A stretch of 64,000 nt of DNA from Bradyrhizobium sp. B097 (GTDB taxonomy: Bacteria > Pseudomonadota > Alphaproteobacteria > Rhizobiales > Xanthobacteraceae). The first letter of the stretch is position 1. The number at the start of each line of letters is the position of its first letter. Below are positions 38,601 to 46,465 of this stretch, piece by piece. Where the stretch lies: the NCBI RefSeq assembly GCF_038957035.1, contig NZ_CP152412.1, forward strand, positions 1,794,501 to 1,858,500. The letters are read 5' to 3'. The translations under genes and the position numbers were made by a program. The notes beneath the pieces are model-generated. The model did not search any database. It had not been told where the DNA came from and worked only from the letters and a program-made list of their open reading frames with translations.

Positions 38601-38663
38601 GGCGATCGCGGTGTCATCGGGGGCGTAGGGCGCGCTGAACGGGGGCGGGAGCGGGTCGGGCAT
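35658..38663 (-). CDS. putA: Bifunctional proline dehydrogenase / P5C dehydrogenase
   Basis: A 1001-residue PutA that oxidises proline to glutamate in two steps. The FAD-dependent proline dehydrogenase barrel covers about residues 60-460 (SVKLSALHPRFE, RLVKGAYWDTEIKRAQ, FATHNALT). The aldehyde dehydrogenase domain covers about 500-980, with Glu in LIAETGGINAM and catalytic Cys in SAGQRCSALRL. There is no N-terminal ribbon-helix-helix DNA-binding domain, so this is the short bifunctional form common in alphaproteobacteria, controlled by the divergent Lrp-type gene. The ATG at 38663 is chosen because the family starts near there; the frame is open 22 codons further. Confidence 0.96.
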   Translation of the reverse strand: MPDPLPPPFSAPYAPDDTAIAGRLRQDARLGADQEAGVDRTARRLIEAIRANDDPLGGVEDMLREFALSTKEGLALMVLAEALLRVPDARTADQFIEDKLGQGDFVNHETRSSAFMVNASAWALGMSARVIQPGETPQGTIGRLTKRLGAPAVRAATRQAMRLMGSHFVLGETIEAALARAQSHTARGSRYSFDMLGEGARTADDARRYFESYARAIDAIGKAAGDQPLPDRPGISVKLSALHPRFEAVSHARVMTELVPQLIDLARRAKAFDLNFTVDAEEADRLELSLDVIAAAFADPSFAGWSGFGLAIQAYQKRAAEVIDYIDALTSALDRRMMVRLVKGAYWDTEIKRAQERGLDGYPVFTRKAMTDLNYVACARKLLALRPRLFPQFATHNALTVATILELSDDPASFEFQRLHGMGEALYAQLGDDRPEIAHRTYAPVGSHRDLLAYLVRRLLENGANSSFVALAADNRVSIVDLLRRPAEIIGADNNAAHSGIPLPADLYRPQRENSHGIEFGERKALDALTSSIAGEPKAASGMVATSTVEQANAAVAAARGGFKAWDGTPAVQRAAILDKAADLLAQRRAHFLALLQSEGGKTLDDALSEVREAIDFCRYYAALGRKLFGQGEAMPGPTGESNMLELRGRGAFVAISPWNFPLAIFLGQVTAALMAGNAVIAKPAEQTPQIAAEAVALLHQAGVPRSALHLVQGDGAAGAALVSHPGIAGVVFTGSTEVARSINRTLAAKDGPIVPLIAETGGINAMIVDATALPEQVADDVVTSAFRSAGQRCSALRLLFVQDDVADRMIEMIAGAARELKIGDPSQPSTHIGPVIDAEAKQRLDAHIARMKQEARVHLAGEAPAGNFVAPHIFELSAAGQLREEVFGPILHVVRYRAERFGEVLSAIEATGFGLTLGIHSRIDDTIEHVIDRLQVGNIYVNRNMIGAVVGVQPFGGSGLSGTGPKAGGPHYLTRFATEQTVTINTAAAGGNAALMAGVE

Positions 38664-38798
38664 GGTGGTTCCTTGGCGGTCCTTGGCGATTCCTTGGGGT
38701 TGCACGGGAACACCTACGCGCGGTCGCACCGTAGTTCGATAGACAAATTAGCAGATTTGCCTTAGAAAATCCGGGTCAAGTCAGATATTGCCTTACAT
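38664..38798. promoter_or_regulatory. putA/putR divergent control region
   Basis: 135 bp between the divergent putA and Lrp-type genes. It is visibly AT-richer than the flanks (tagacaaattagcagatttgccttagaaaa), as expected for promoters and Lrp-type binding sites. I could not define an exact operator. Confidence 0.5.
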
Positions 38799-39263
38799 AT
38801 GACAGACATAGACAAGACAGACCGCAAAATCCTCTCGATCCTGCAAGGGGATGGCCGGATTGCCAATGTGGAACTGGCCGAAAGGATCGGCCTGTCGCCG
38901 ACCTCGGTCGGCGAACGGCTGAAGCGGCTGCAGCGCGACGGCTTCGTCGAGGGCTATGGCGCGCGGCTCAATCCGCACCGGCTCGGGCTCGGCCTCCTGG
39001 TCTTCGTCGAGGTGCTGCTCGACAAGACCACGCCCGATGTGTTCGAGCGCTTCGCCAGGGCAGTCCAGATCGCGCCGGAAGTGCTGGAGTGTCACATGGT
39101 GGCCGGCGGCTTCGACTATTTGGTCAAGGCGCGCGTCGCCAACATGAGCGCCTATCGCAGGTTTCTCGGCGAGACCCTGCTGGCGCTGCCGGGCGTGCGC
39201 GAGACGCGAACCTACGCGGTGATGGAGGAAGTCAAGCGCGACGCGCCGCTGCCGGTCGGCTGA
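38799..39263 (+). CDS. putR: Lrp/AsnC-family regulator, probable activator of putA
   Basis: A 154-residue Lrp/AsnC protein with an N-terminal HTH (DKTDRKILSILQGDGRIANVELAERIGLSP, recognition helix TSVGERLKRLQRDGFV) and a C-terminal ligand-binding RAM domain (LLVFVEVLLDK, VLECHMVAGGFDYLVKARV). Its position divergent from putA matches PutR of Agrobacterium and Rhodobacter, which activates putA in response to proline. The name is assigned by context and similarity. Confidence 0.9.
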   Translation: MTDIDKTDRKILSILQGDGRIANVELAERIGLSPTSVGERLKRLQRDGFVEGYGARLNPHRLGLGLLVFVEVLLDKTTPDVFERFARAVQIAPEVLECHMVAGGFDYLVKARVANMSAYRRFLGETLLALPGVRETRTYAVMEEVKRDAPLPVG

Positions 39264-39354
39264 TGGGCTCCGGATCTGATCGACAGCCATGCGCAGGATG
39301 TCTTGGCATCGCGACGCACCCGCGATAATTCTGCCCCCAGTTGGGGGCCGCGAC

Positions 39355-40005
39355 ATGGACGATGCCAATCTGCCGATACGAGCGAAGCGAACCGGGGTTG
39401 CCGGCGCGTTATGCGCAGCCGTCTTGTCCCTCTCCGCGATGGCGCCGTCCCGCGGGGCCGAGTTCAGCTCCGGCATCATGCAGCTCTATACATCGGTCTC
39501 GATCTATCCGCCGTCGGCCTCGGCGATGACGGTGTGCTACGGCTTCGTCTGCCGGCGCCGCGAGATGCTCGACTTCAGCGGGGCTGACCGGGCAGCCCTG
39601 ACCAGGATCATGGCCACGGGCCGCGCCAACGCCGCCGCCGAGCGCGCGGCCGTGCAGAACGCCGTGATCTGGTTCGACCGCCGGATGGGGCCGATCCTCG
39701 GCACCGACAAGCGCGTGGCGAAAGCGGACTTCCGCGCCAACGACGACAAGCACAATTACGATTGCTGGGACACGACACGCAACACGACCAGCCTGATGCT
39801 GGTGATGCAATCGTGGAACCTGTTCAAGTTCCACGACGTCGGCGACCCCCACTATCGCGGATTTTCGCTGGGACAAACGCCGCACAACACCGCCGTTCTG
39901 CTCGAACGCGCGACCAAGGTGGAGTGGGCCGTCGATCTCTGGCCCCGCGGCTATCTGCAACCGCCTGACGTCATGACCGTCGCCAAATGGGTGACGGAAG
40001 ATTGA
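39355..40005 (+). CDS. Exported protein of unknown function
   Basis: A 216-residue protein with an N-terminal hydrophobic segment (GVAGALCAAVLSLSAMAPSRGA) that looks like a signal peptide. The mature part has Cys pairs (VCYGFVCRRR) and the phrase DDKHNYDCWDTTRNTTSLMLVMQSWNLFKFHDV, repeatedly seen as a conserved block in rhizobial hypothetical proteins as far as I recall. No catalytic motif is certain. The ATG at 39355 is chosen because the signal begins shortly after it. Confidence 0.75.
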   Translation: MDDANLPIRAKRTGVAGALCAAVLSLSAMAPSRGAEFSSGIMQLYTSVSIYPPSASAMTVCYGFVCRRREMLDFSGADRAALTRIMATGRANAAAERAAVQNAVIWFDRRMGPILGTDKRVAKADFRANDDKHNYDCWDTTRNTTSLMLVMQSWNLFKFHDVGDPHYRGFSLGQTPHNTAVLLERATKVEWAVDLWPRGYLQPPDVMTVAKWVTED

Positions 40006-40318
40006 ACGGCTGAACGTTCCTGCCGCGCGCGCACCGTTCACGGCGCAGCTTTTCCGTCACGACCCTGGCATGATGGAGAGAGACATCCCGCGATTGTCGG
40101 TGAGGCTCACGTGCGGCGGGCCACAGCAATGGGGCGGTGCCGGATGTGACGGTCAAATAGCCAATAGCGGCACGCGATCGGTGGCGGCCGAAAAAAGTTC
40201 AACGCCGTGGCGCGCGGGCGCCGTGCCCGCTCCGCCGAACGTCACGTCGTGTGATGTTGGATCGGCCCTCACTCCCGGATCGTGTCCGAGAGTGCGCCGC
40301 TGGATCTTGCGCGGTGCG
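40006..40318. other. Gene-free stretch downstream of the cold-shock gene
   Basis: 313 bp without a convincing gene. A short hairpin (cactcccgg - 7 bases - ccgagagtg) at 40270-40294, one mismatch and no T tract, lies just after the cold-shock gene stop and may mark its transcript end. Confidence 0.45.
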
Positions 40319-40519
40319 CTAGACCTTGAGGTTCTCGGCTGATGTCTTGCCGCGATTGGCAATCTCTTCGTATTCAACAGACTGGCCTTCGTTGAGGCTC
40401 TGAAGACCGGCCTTCTGAACTGCTGAAATATGAACGAAAATGTCCTTGCCGCCTGTTGCGGGCTGGATGAATCCATAACCCTTGGTCGGGTTGAACCACT
40501 TCACTGTACCTTTGGGCAT
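40319..40519 (-). CDS. Cold-shock-domain protein
   Basis: A 66-residue CspA-type nucleic-acid chaperone. The RNA-binding motifs RNP1 (KGYGFIQ) and RNP2 (DIFVHIS) are both present, and the length is that of a full single cold-shock domain. It likely melts RNA structure at low temperature or in stationary phase. The ATG is the family start ([14 protein letters not shown]); the open frame runs upstream through the leader. The long 5' region before the next gene would allow the structured leader typical of csp mRNAs. Confidence 0.95.
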   Translation of the reverse strand: MPKGTVKWFNPTKGYGFIQPATGGKDIFVHISAVQKAGLQSLNEGQSVEYEEIANRGKTSAENLKV

Positions 40520-40802
40520 TCCAGTCGTCTCCGCGGAATCAATCGAAAACAGACCAGTCGGTCCCCGCACAAACCGGCTTGTCCGTACCGCACAGGATAG
40601 CAGTTTGAAAAAAGCTGGGTAGATCAAACCACGGTGTGTTTTTGCCCGGAAACAACCCGCTTTGCAGGGTTTTGGTGGCGGATTGCCTGTTTCGTGGTCA
40701 ATTGATGCGCTGCAAAAAAGATCGGTTCCACTGAACCGAATTGGATCAATAGCCCCGCGCGCGGGCGTTCGGCCGGCGCGCGGGCAATGGATCGGCCGCG
40801 TC
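40520..40802. other. Cold-shock gene leader/promoter region
   Basis: 283 bp between the cold-shock gene and the cytochrome gene, both on the minus strand. It is AT-richer than average near 40600-40720. It probably holds the cold-shock promoter and a leader RNA; no specific element could be drawn by eye. Confidence 0.4.
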
Positions 40803-41114
40803 TCAATAGGTCGCGGAAAGATACTCGACGATCTTGCCGACGTCGGCCTGGTCGATCGGCGCGCCGTAGACCTTGATCATCTTGGTCACCTCGGCCTGCC
40901 AGAAGTCCTTCTTGAACTTCTCGCCCTGCGGCTGGGTCTTGATGTAATCGGCCGAGTGGCAGGCGGTGCAGTTGTTCTGCACCACGTCGAGGTTGGGACC
41001 GGGCTTGAAGGCCGCAGTCTCCTCGGGAAGCGCGTAGTTGACTGGCGCGGCAACAGCGGTGCCGATCGACAGCATGGCGATCGCGGCGAGGGAGGGAAGC
41101 AGCTTGCTGGTCAT
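40803..41114 (-). CDS. sorB: Sulfite dehydrogenase cytochrome c subunit
   Basis: A 103-residue c-type cytochrome with a signal peptide ([18 protein letters not shown]) and one haem motif CTACH near residue 50; a likely distal Met ligand is in [10 protein letters not shown]. It sits 11 bp downstream of the molybdenum subunit gene, as sorB follows sorA in sulfite:cytochrome c oxidoreductases, where it accepts electrons from sulfite oxidation. The ATG has a GAGGAGAAG site. Confidence 0.9.
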   Translation of the reverse strand: MTSKLLPSLAAIAMLSIGTAVAAPVNYALPEETAAFKPGPNLDVVQNNCTACHSADYIKTQPQGEKFKKDFWQAEVTKMIKVYGAPIDQADVGKIVEYLSATY

Positions 41115-41125
41115 GATGCTTCTCC

Positions 41126-42325
41126 TCACGCCGCGGTGACGCGCACGGTTTCGACGACGTTGCGCAGATAGCCGGCGGGATTCCACCACGGATCCATCGG
41201 CTGGGTGTCGCCGGCATTGCTGGTGGCGCGCACCTTCAGGTCGGAGGCGCCGGCCGGGAGCGCGACCTTCAGCTTCCATTCGCGGAATGCGTATTTGCCG
41301 AGATCCTTGCCGAGCTTGGCCGGCGTCCAGCTCTTGCCGCCGTCGATCGAGACCACGACCTCCTTGATGCCCTTGCCGCCGTCGAAGGCGATGCCGCGCA
41401 GCGTGCTGCGGCCAGCCTTCAGCTTGGCGCCGTCGGCAACGCTGGTGATGAACGAGCGCACCGTGAAGCGGTTGATCGGGATCGTCGCCTTTGGTGCGGT
41501 GCCGGGCTCGACCGCATTGTTCGGCGTATCCGGAATCCGGTAGGCGGACTTCATCCAGAAGCCCTCGAAGACGTTGTCGATCACGGTGATCTCGTTGAGG
41601 TGCTTGACCCAATAGGTGCCGTAATAGCCGGGCACCACGAGGCGGAGCGGGAAGCCGTTGAGGAATGGCAGGTCCTCGCCGTTCATGCCCCAGGCCAGCA
41701 TCACCTCGCCGTCGCGCGCATGGTCGATGTCGAGCGCCTTCACGAAGTCAGGCGTCGTCTCCATCACCGGACCGTCCATGCCGTTGAAGGTGACCTGCTT
41801 GGCGCCGGCTTGCACGCCGGCCATGTCGAGCACGGTCTTCAGCGGCACGCCGTGCCAGCGCGCGCAGCCCATCGCGCCGTTGCCGAGCTGGCCGCCGGCG
41901 ACGCGCGGATTGAAGAAGCCCCGGCTGTTGCCGGAGCACTGGTTGACGGCGACGAGCTCGGTCGCCTTCAGCTTCCGGATATCCTTCAGCGAGAGCTTCA
42001 GCGGCTTGTCCACCTTGCCCTTGATCTCCAGCGTGAACTTGTCCGGATCCAGATCGTAGGGGATGCCGGCGAGGTGATAGCGGACGAAGAACGCGTTGTT
42101 CGGCGTGAGCGGACCGTCGTTGAAGACCGCAAACGGCGTTTCCAGCTGCGGCGGCCGGGCGGTCAGGCCGATCATCGGGCGCTTCTGCGGGTAGCGCACC
42201 AGCGGGCGTTCACCATTGCCGAACGGCAGCGTCACGGTGTCGAGTGCGAATGCACCCCTTGATCCCAGCCCCGCCACCAAAGCGGCCAACCCGGCGCGCT
42301 TCATCAAGTCTCGTCGATCGAGCAT
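41126..42325 (-). CDS. sorA: Sulfite dehydrogenase molybdenum subunit (SorA-type)
   Basis: A 399-residue periplasmic sulfite oxidase-family protein. The molybdenum-cofactor domain (about residues 60-285) has the ligand Cys in NQCSGNSRG, and the C-terminal dimerisation domain (about 290-398) follows. The N-terminus LDRRDLMKRAGLAALVAG is a twin-arginine signal, as expected for a folded Mo-enzyme. With the cytochrome gene 11 bp downstream it should oxidise sulfite to sulfate. The ATG has a strong GGAGGAAG site; the frame is open 17 codons upstream. Confidence 0.93.
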   Translation of the reverse strand: MLDRRDLMKRAGLAALVAGLGSRGAFALDTVTLPFGNGERPLVRYPQKRPMIGLTARPPQLETPFAVFNDGPLTPNNAFFVRYHLAGIPYDLDPDKFTLEIKGKVDKPLKLSLKDIRKLKATELVAVNQCSGNSRGFFNPRVAGGQLGNGAMGCARWHGVPLKTVLDMAGVQAGAKQVTFNGMDGPVMETTPDFVKALDIDHARDGEVMLAWGMNGEDLPFLNGFPLRLVVPGYYGTYWVKHLNEITVIDNVFEGFWMKSAYRIPDTPNNAVEPGTAPKATIPINRFTVRSFITSVADGAKLKAGRSTLRGIAFDGGKGIKEVVVSIDGGKSWTPAKLGKDLGKYAFREWKLKVALPAGASDLKVRATSNAGDTQPMDPWWNPAGYLRNVVETVRVTAA

Positions 42326-42533
42326 TCCGCTTCCTCCGAAGCTGTTCTGTCGTGAGCCGGTCATCACCAGGCTCACTCTGCCTTGCGCGCCTTCGCATCA
42401 TGGAACGCGCGGCGACAAATGTCGCACCTGACAACTGCAAGTCAATTGAGCTTTCGCAGCGTTGCGTCGCAACAACGAGAAGCCCCGGTCGCATGCGGCG
42501 ACCGGGGCATTTCCATCCAGGTCGAAGGCTCGA

Positions 42534-42761
42534 TCAGTAGCAGACGTTCACGGTGCGATAGCGATAGCCGTACGGCGTCATCACCAGGCGGGTGACATAG
42601 CAGCCGGAATCGACGAAGCCGACGGAGATGCCCGGGCCACCCCAGAAGTGATGGTGATACGGATGCCAGAAGAACGGCTTGGCCGAAGCCGAGGTCGGCG
42701 CCAGCGCGGCGGCAGCAAGCGTTGCGGCGGTCGCGAGAGCAAGCGTGACTTTGCGAAGCAT
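42534..42761 (-). CDS. Small secreted protein (75 aa), unknown
   Basis: A 75-residue protein with a signal peptide (LALATAATLAAAALAPTSASA) and a short mature part rich in His, Tyr and aromatic residues (FFWHPYHHHFWGG) with two Cys. The His cluster could bind metal. A GAAGGAG ribosome binding site precedes the ATG. The function is unknown. Confidence 0.8.
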   Translation of the reverse strand: MLRKVTLALATAATLAAAALAPTSASAKPFFWHPYHHHFWGGPGISVGFVDSGCYVTRLVMTPYGYRYRTVNVCY

Positions 42762-42923
42762 GGTCGTCTCCTTCAGATGCGCGTTGAACTCTGTCGCGGC
42801 GCGGTTGCAGTGTTACCCATCGCCAGTCAGTCGCATCCGGCGCCGGGCGCGTTCGAGCATCTCTGTTGAACGCAGCTTCGGATGTGCGGCAGGTCACATT
42901 CAGTGAAGGGGGAGATGAACCGG

Positions 42924-44669
42924 TCAGGCCGCGACGGCGTGCCGGTCATCGACCAGCGTGGACAGGACGCGCGTCGCCTCGACGGTGCGCACGGTCATCG
43001 GCTCGTTGCGGCCGCGGATCGCGACCTCCTGCGCCGGCAGGGCATCGTCGGCGAGCCCTGCGGTGACGCGCACCTCGTCGGAGATGACCGCCTCGCAGGC
43101 CAGCGCTTTAGTCATGTCCTGCAGCCGTGCCGCGACGTTGACGGCATCGCCGAGCGCGGTGAACACCATGTGGTCGCGATAGCCGATGTCGCCGACGATC
43201 ACCTCGCCGCCATGGATGCCGATGCCGAACCGGATCGGCTCGCGCAAATCGTGGCTGAGAAACTGGTTCAGCTCGTCGATATTGGCTGCGATCAGCGCCG
43301 CCGCGCGCAGCGCCTGGCGGCAGGCCAGCTGCCGGTCGGTGGTGAGCCCGAACAGCGCGAGCATGCCGTCGCCGATGAACTGGTTGGGCCGGCCGCCGGC
43401 TTCCAGCACCGCCTGCGACACCGCGCCGAGGAAGCGGTTGACGATGAAAACGGTGTCGAACGGCAGCCGCTTCTCGGCAAGCTGCGTCGAGCCGCGCATG
43501 TCGACGAACATGCTGACGAGATATCGCTCCTGGCCGACCCGCGTCGGATTGGAGGCGTGCGCATTGGCCGACATCGTTTGCGGCAGGAACAGCTGGAAGA
43601 AGGCCAGGTCGGTGGTCGGCCGCAACTGGCAGGCCAGCCGGATCGACGGATCGTCGGCGCCGACCCGGTGCAGTACGAAGGCTTCGCGCGGGGAAGGCTC
43701 GGGCAGGGCGGCGTGATCGCCGATGATGCGGATGCGGCAGGTCGAGCAGCGCGCACGGCCGCCGCAGACGCTCGCATGCGGCACGTTGTAGCGCAGGCTC
43801 GCTTCCAGCACGCTCAATCCCTTCGGCACCCGCAGCGTGCGGCCGTTGCCATAGGACAGCGCGATCATGCCGCCGCGGCGCTCAAGCAGGGCACGCGCGC
43901 CCCTCGCCAGCAGCACGAGGGCGAGCAGGCCGAGATAGCCGGACGTCAGGCCACCCGTGATCTTCTCGAGCGTGGCAGCCTGGGCCGCCGTGCCAAGCTT
44001 CTGCACCGACAGCTCCTCGCGCCGCCACTCGGGATCCTGATAGTCCTCCATCGTGGCGCGGCCGCCCTGATAGATGCCGAGCATTGCCAGGGTCGGGATC
44101 AGCACGGCTGTGGCCAGCAGGAACGGCGCAGCCCACCGGAAGAACGCGCGCAGCCGCAGCCAGAAATACAGCCCGATGCAGCCATGCACCCAGGCGATCA
44201 GCAGCACCGCAAACATCAGCCACAGCCGGACCGGCGAGGCGATGAAGAAGGTGTAGAGCTCCTGCGGGTAGAGCTTCTCGTGCCCGTACAGCGTCTGGCC
44301 GAGCCGCACGCCGACGATGTGGATGATGATGAAGACCGGGATGCTCAGGCCGAGCACCAGCTGCAGCGGCTCGATCGCCTTCCAGTGGAACTCGCGGCGC
44401 TGATACAGCGCCCAGATGCCGAGGCCGGTATGCACCAGGCAGGCGCCGTAGAACACGATCGCGACCGGCAGGAACTGCCAGAATTCGGTGTGGTAGTGCA
44501 CCCCGATCGCCATTGCGTCCGTCGAGATGTTGCCGAGCGCGTGGTTGAGGAAATGGCTGACCAGGTAGGCGAACATGATCGCCCCCGTGACCAGGCGAAC
44601 CTGCCGCTGGCCGACGCCGCGGGCCATTTCCTGCAAATGTTCGCGCGAGGGGGAGGCCATGTGATTCAT
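42924..44669 (-). CDS. Membrane adenylate/guanylate cyclase with haem-b-type anchor and 2Fe-2S domain
   Basis: A 581-residue protein in three parts. Residues about 20-230 form five to six membrane helices resembling a succinate dehydrogenase-type cytochrome b anchor, with His in four helices (LVSHFLNH, LVHTGLG, IIIHIVG, AWVHGCIG) that could bind two haems. About 265-350 is a [2Fe-2S] ferredoxin domain (SVCGGRARCSTCR and later LACQ). About 360-560 is a class III cyclase domain with both metal Asp residues (FVDMRGST, IGDGMLALFG) and GDAVNVAARLQ. This resembles the quinone-responsive CyaC I recall from Sinorhizobium meliloti. It likely couples respiratory redox state to cAMP. The start is uncertain by a few codons (44669 or 44660). 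Confidence 0.9.
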   Translation of the reverse strand: MNHMASPSREHLQEMARGVGQRQVRLVTGAIMFAYLVSHFLNHALGNISTDAMAIGVHYHTEFWQFLPVAIVFYGACLVHTGLGIWALYQRREFHWKAIEPLQLVLGLSIPVFIIIHIVGVRLGQTLYGHEKLYPQELYTFFIASPVRLWLMFAVLLIAWVHGCIGLYFWLRLRAFFRWAAPFLLATAVLIPTLAMLGIYQGGRATMEDYQDPEWRREELSVQKLGTAAQAATLEKITGGLTSGYLGLLALVLLARGARALLERRGGMIALSYGNGRTLRVPKGLSVLEASLRYNVPHASVCGGRARCSTCRIRIIGDHAALPEPSPREAFVLHRVGADDPSIRLACQLRPTTDLAFFQLFLPQTMSANAHASNPTRVGQERYLVSMFVDMRGSTQLAEKRLPFDTVFIVNRFLGAVSQAVLEAGGRPNQFIGDGMLALFGLTTDRQLACRQALRAAALIAANIDELNQFLSHDLREPIRFGIGIHGGEVIVGDIGYRDHMVFTALGDAVNVAARLQDMTKALACEAVISDEVRVTAGLADDALPAQEVAIRGRNEPMTVRTVEATRVLSTLVDDRHAVAA

Positions 44670-44785
44670 ATCGGCAATTCTAGTGCTTAATTCCCGCGCT
44701 GAACACCACCGCGGGTCCGGACGGGCCCGCGGTAGCGGGCACTGCAGCACGTTGACACTCCGTTAAGAGTCGAACAAAAAGCGCC

Positions 44786-46405
44786 GTGACGATAGCCCGA
44801 GCCCAATCCGGAGCCGATAACATCAGCGTTAAGCCGGCCCGTTCGCGCGCGCCGGATTGGCGCGGCGTCATCGCCGTGATCGTCGCCATGACCGCGATGC
44901 GGCTGGTCTATGCCCATGCGCTCGATCTGCGCACCGACGAGGCCTATTACTGGACCTGGTCGAAGGAAAACGTGCTGTCCTTCCTCGACCATCCCCCGAT
45001 GGTCGCCTGGTTCATCCGTTTTGGCACGGCTGTTCTCGGCGACACCAATCTTGGCGTCCGCCTCGGTGGCATCGTGGCGATGCTGGCCACCCAGCTCCTG
45101 CTTGCCGACATCGTCCGCCGCGTGACATCGAACAACGTCCACGCCGTGATGCTGGCGCTGCTGCTGCCGGAGGCGGCACTGTATTACGGATTGTTAATGG
45201 CGAAGGTCGCGCCGGACACGGCGCTGATCCCGTTTTCGGTTGCGATGCTGTGGTCGCTGGTGCGGCTCGCGCAAAGCAATGACGGGCGCTGGTGGCTCGC
45301 CGCGGGGCTGTTTGCCGGGCTGTCGCTGCTGTCGAAATTCACCGCGATCATGTTCGCGCCGGCGGTGCTCGCCTTTGCGCTGGTGCCGGACTGGCGCTGG
45401 CGCTGGCTGCGCAGTCCGTATCCGTACCTCGCCGCGCTGATCGCGATCGTCGTGTTCTCGCCGGTGCTGATCTGGAATGCCGAGCATGACTGGGCCTCGT
45501 TCCGCTTCCAGGCGGTGCGCGCCACCGTCGAGCGCGATCTCACGTTCCGCACGCTCGGCGAGTTCATCGGCATGCAGTTCGGCCTGGTCGGCTTCGTGCT
45601 GTTGCCGGTGACGCTGTTCGGGACAATGCTGACGGCATGGCGCGGCTATGTCAGGCGCGAGCCGGTCGCGATCCTGCTCGCGACCGCGGTGCTGGTGCCG
45701 GTCGTCTATTTCCTCTGGAAGTCGCTGACCTTGCGGGTCGGCGACACCTGGCCGATGTTCCTGTGGCCGGCGGGCTTTGCGGCGGTCGCCATCAACGTCA
45801 CGCGGATGCCGTTCGAGGGCTGGTCGGTCGGGCTCGTCAAGTCGACCGTCGCCTGGGCGCGGACTGCGATCACATCGGGCATCGTCTTCGTCGTCTGCGT
45901 GTTCTTCTATTACATGTTCGCGCCGTGGAATCTGATCGGCCGCACCGATCCGATCGGCACCGAGGCGGGTTATGATGTGGTCGCCGCGCATACCCTGGCG
46001 CAGGTGCAGGCGACCGGCGCGACCTGGGTCGCGACCACGGATTATCGCACCTATGCGATGCTGCGCTGGATGCTGCGCGGGCGGGTGCCGGTCGTCGAGG
46101 TCAACGAGCGCGGCCGTTTCCAGGGCTTTGCCGATCCCGGCATCAGCAAGATCCGCGATCACGCCGGCATCTATGTCGGGCGCGAGCCCGAGAACAACCT
46201 GGCGCTATGGAGCGAGACATCAGCAGTGCGCCAGCCGCTGGAGCGCGTGACGCGAAGCTGGCGCGGCATGATCATGGACACCTATGCGCTGGAGAACATC
46301 AGCGGCTGGACACCCGATCTGTCGCCGCCGCCGGACACGACGTTTTTCCGCTGGCGGGTGCTGGCCTTCTCCTTGTCCCCGCGTGCGGGAAGAAGGTTGG
46401 GATAA
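44786..46405 (+). CDS. Glycosyltransferase family 39 (ArnT/PMT-like) membrane protein
   Basis: A 539-residue polytopic protein of the GT-C fold. The first periplasmic loop has the paired acidic residues of the catalytic site, LRTDEAYYWTWSKE, followed by FLDHPPMVAWFIR, as in ArnT-like lipid-linked sugar transferases. About ten membrane helices follow to residue ~375, then a soluble C-terminal domain. It probably transfers a sugar from a polyprenyl-phosphate donor to lipid A, protein or a glycolipid. It starts with GTG, divergent from the cyclase gene. Confidence 0.9.
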   Translation: MTIARAQSGADNISVKPARSRAPDWRGVIAVIVAMTAMRLVYAHALDLRTDEAYYWTWSKENVLSFLDHPPMVAWFIRFGTAVLGDTNLGVRLGGIVAMLATQLLLADIVRRVTSNNVHAVMLALLLPEAALYYGLLMAKVAPDTALIPFSVAMLWSLVRLAQSNDGRWWLAAGLFAGLSLLSKFTAIMFAPAVLAFALVPDWRWRWLRSPYPYLAALIAIVVFSPVLIWNAEHDWASFRFQAVRATVERDLTFRTLGEFIGMQFGLVGFVLLPVTLFGTMLTAWRGYVRREPVAILLATAVLVPVVYFLWKSLTLRVGDTWPMFLWPAGFAAVAINVTRMPFEGWSVGLVKSTVAWARTAITSGIVFVVCVFFYYMFAPWNLIGRTDPIGTEAGYDVVAAHTLAQVQATGATWVATTDYRTYAMLRWMLRGRVPVVEVNERGRFQGFADPGISKIRDHAGIYVGREPENNLALWSETSAVRQPLERVTRSWRGMIMDTYALENISGWTPDLSPPPDTTFFRWRVLAFSLSPRAGRRLG

Positions 46406-46406
46406 G

Positions 46407-46452
46407 AGGGAGCTTCCGCGCGGACGGCGAGAGACGGTGACGCGGAGGCTCC
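46407..46452. other. Stem-loop between convergent genes
   Basis: gggagcttccgcg pairs with cgcggaggctccc with one mismatch around a 20-base loop. It sits between the convergent glycosyltransferase and sigma-54 activator genes, where it may terminate transcription in both directions. No T tract is seen. Confidence 0.5.
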
Positions 46453-46465
46453 CGCTCACCCGGAA

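Noticed and set aside
40070..40342. 90-codon open frame downstream of the cold-shock gene
   Set aside because: Composition is unlike a folded protein, there is no ribosome site, and it overlaps the cold-shock gene end antisense.
40624..41217. 197-codon open frame near sorB on the - strand
   Set aside because: It overlaps sorB and the 3' end of sorA out of frame. The sorB frame has a signal peptide, haem motif and ribosome binding site.
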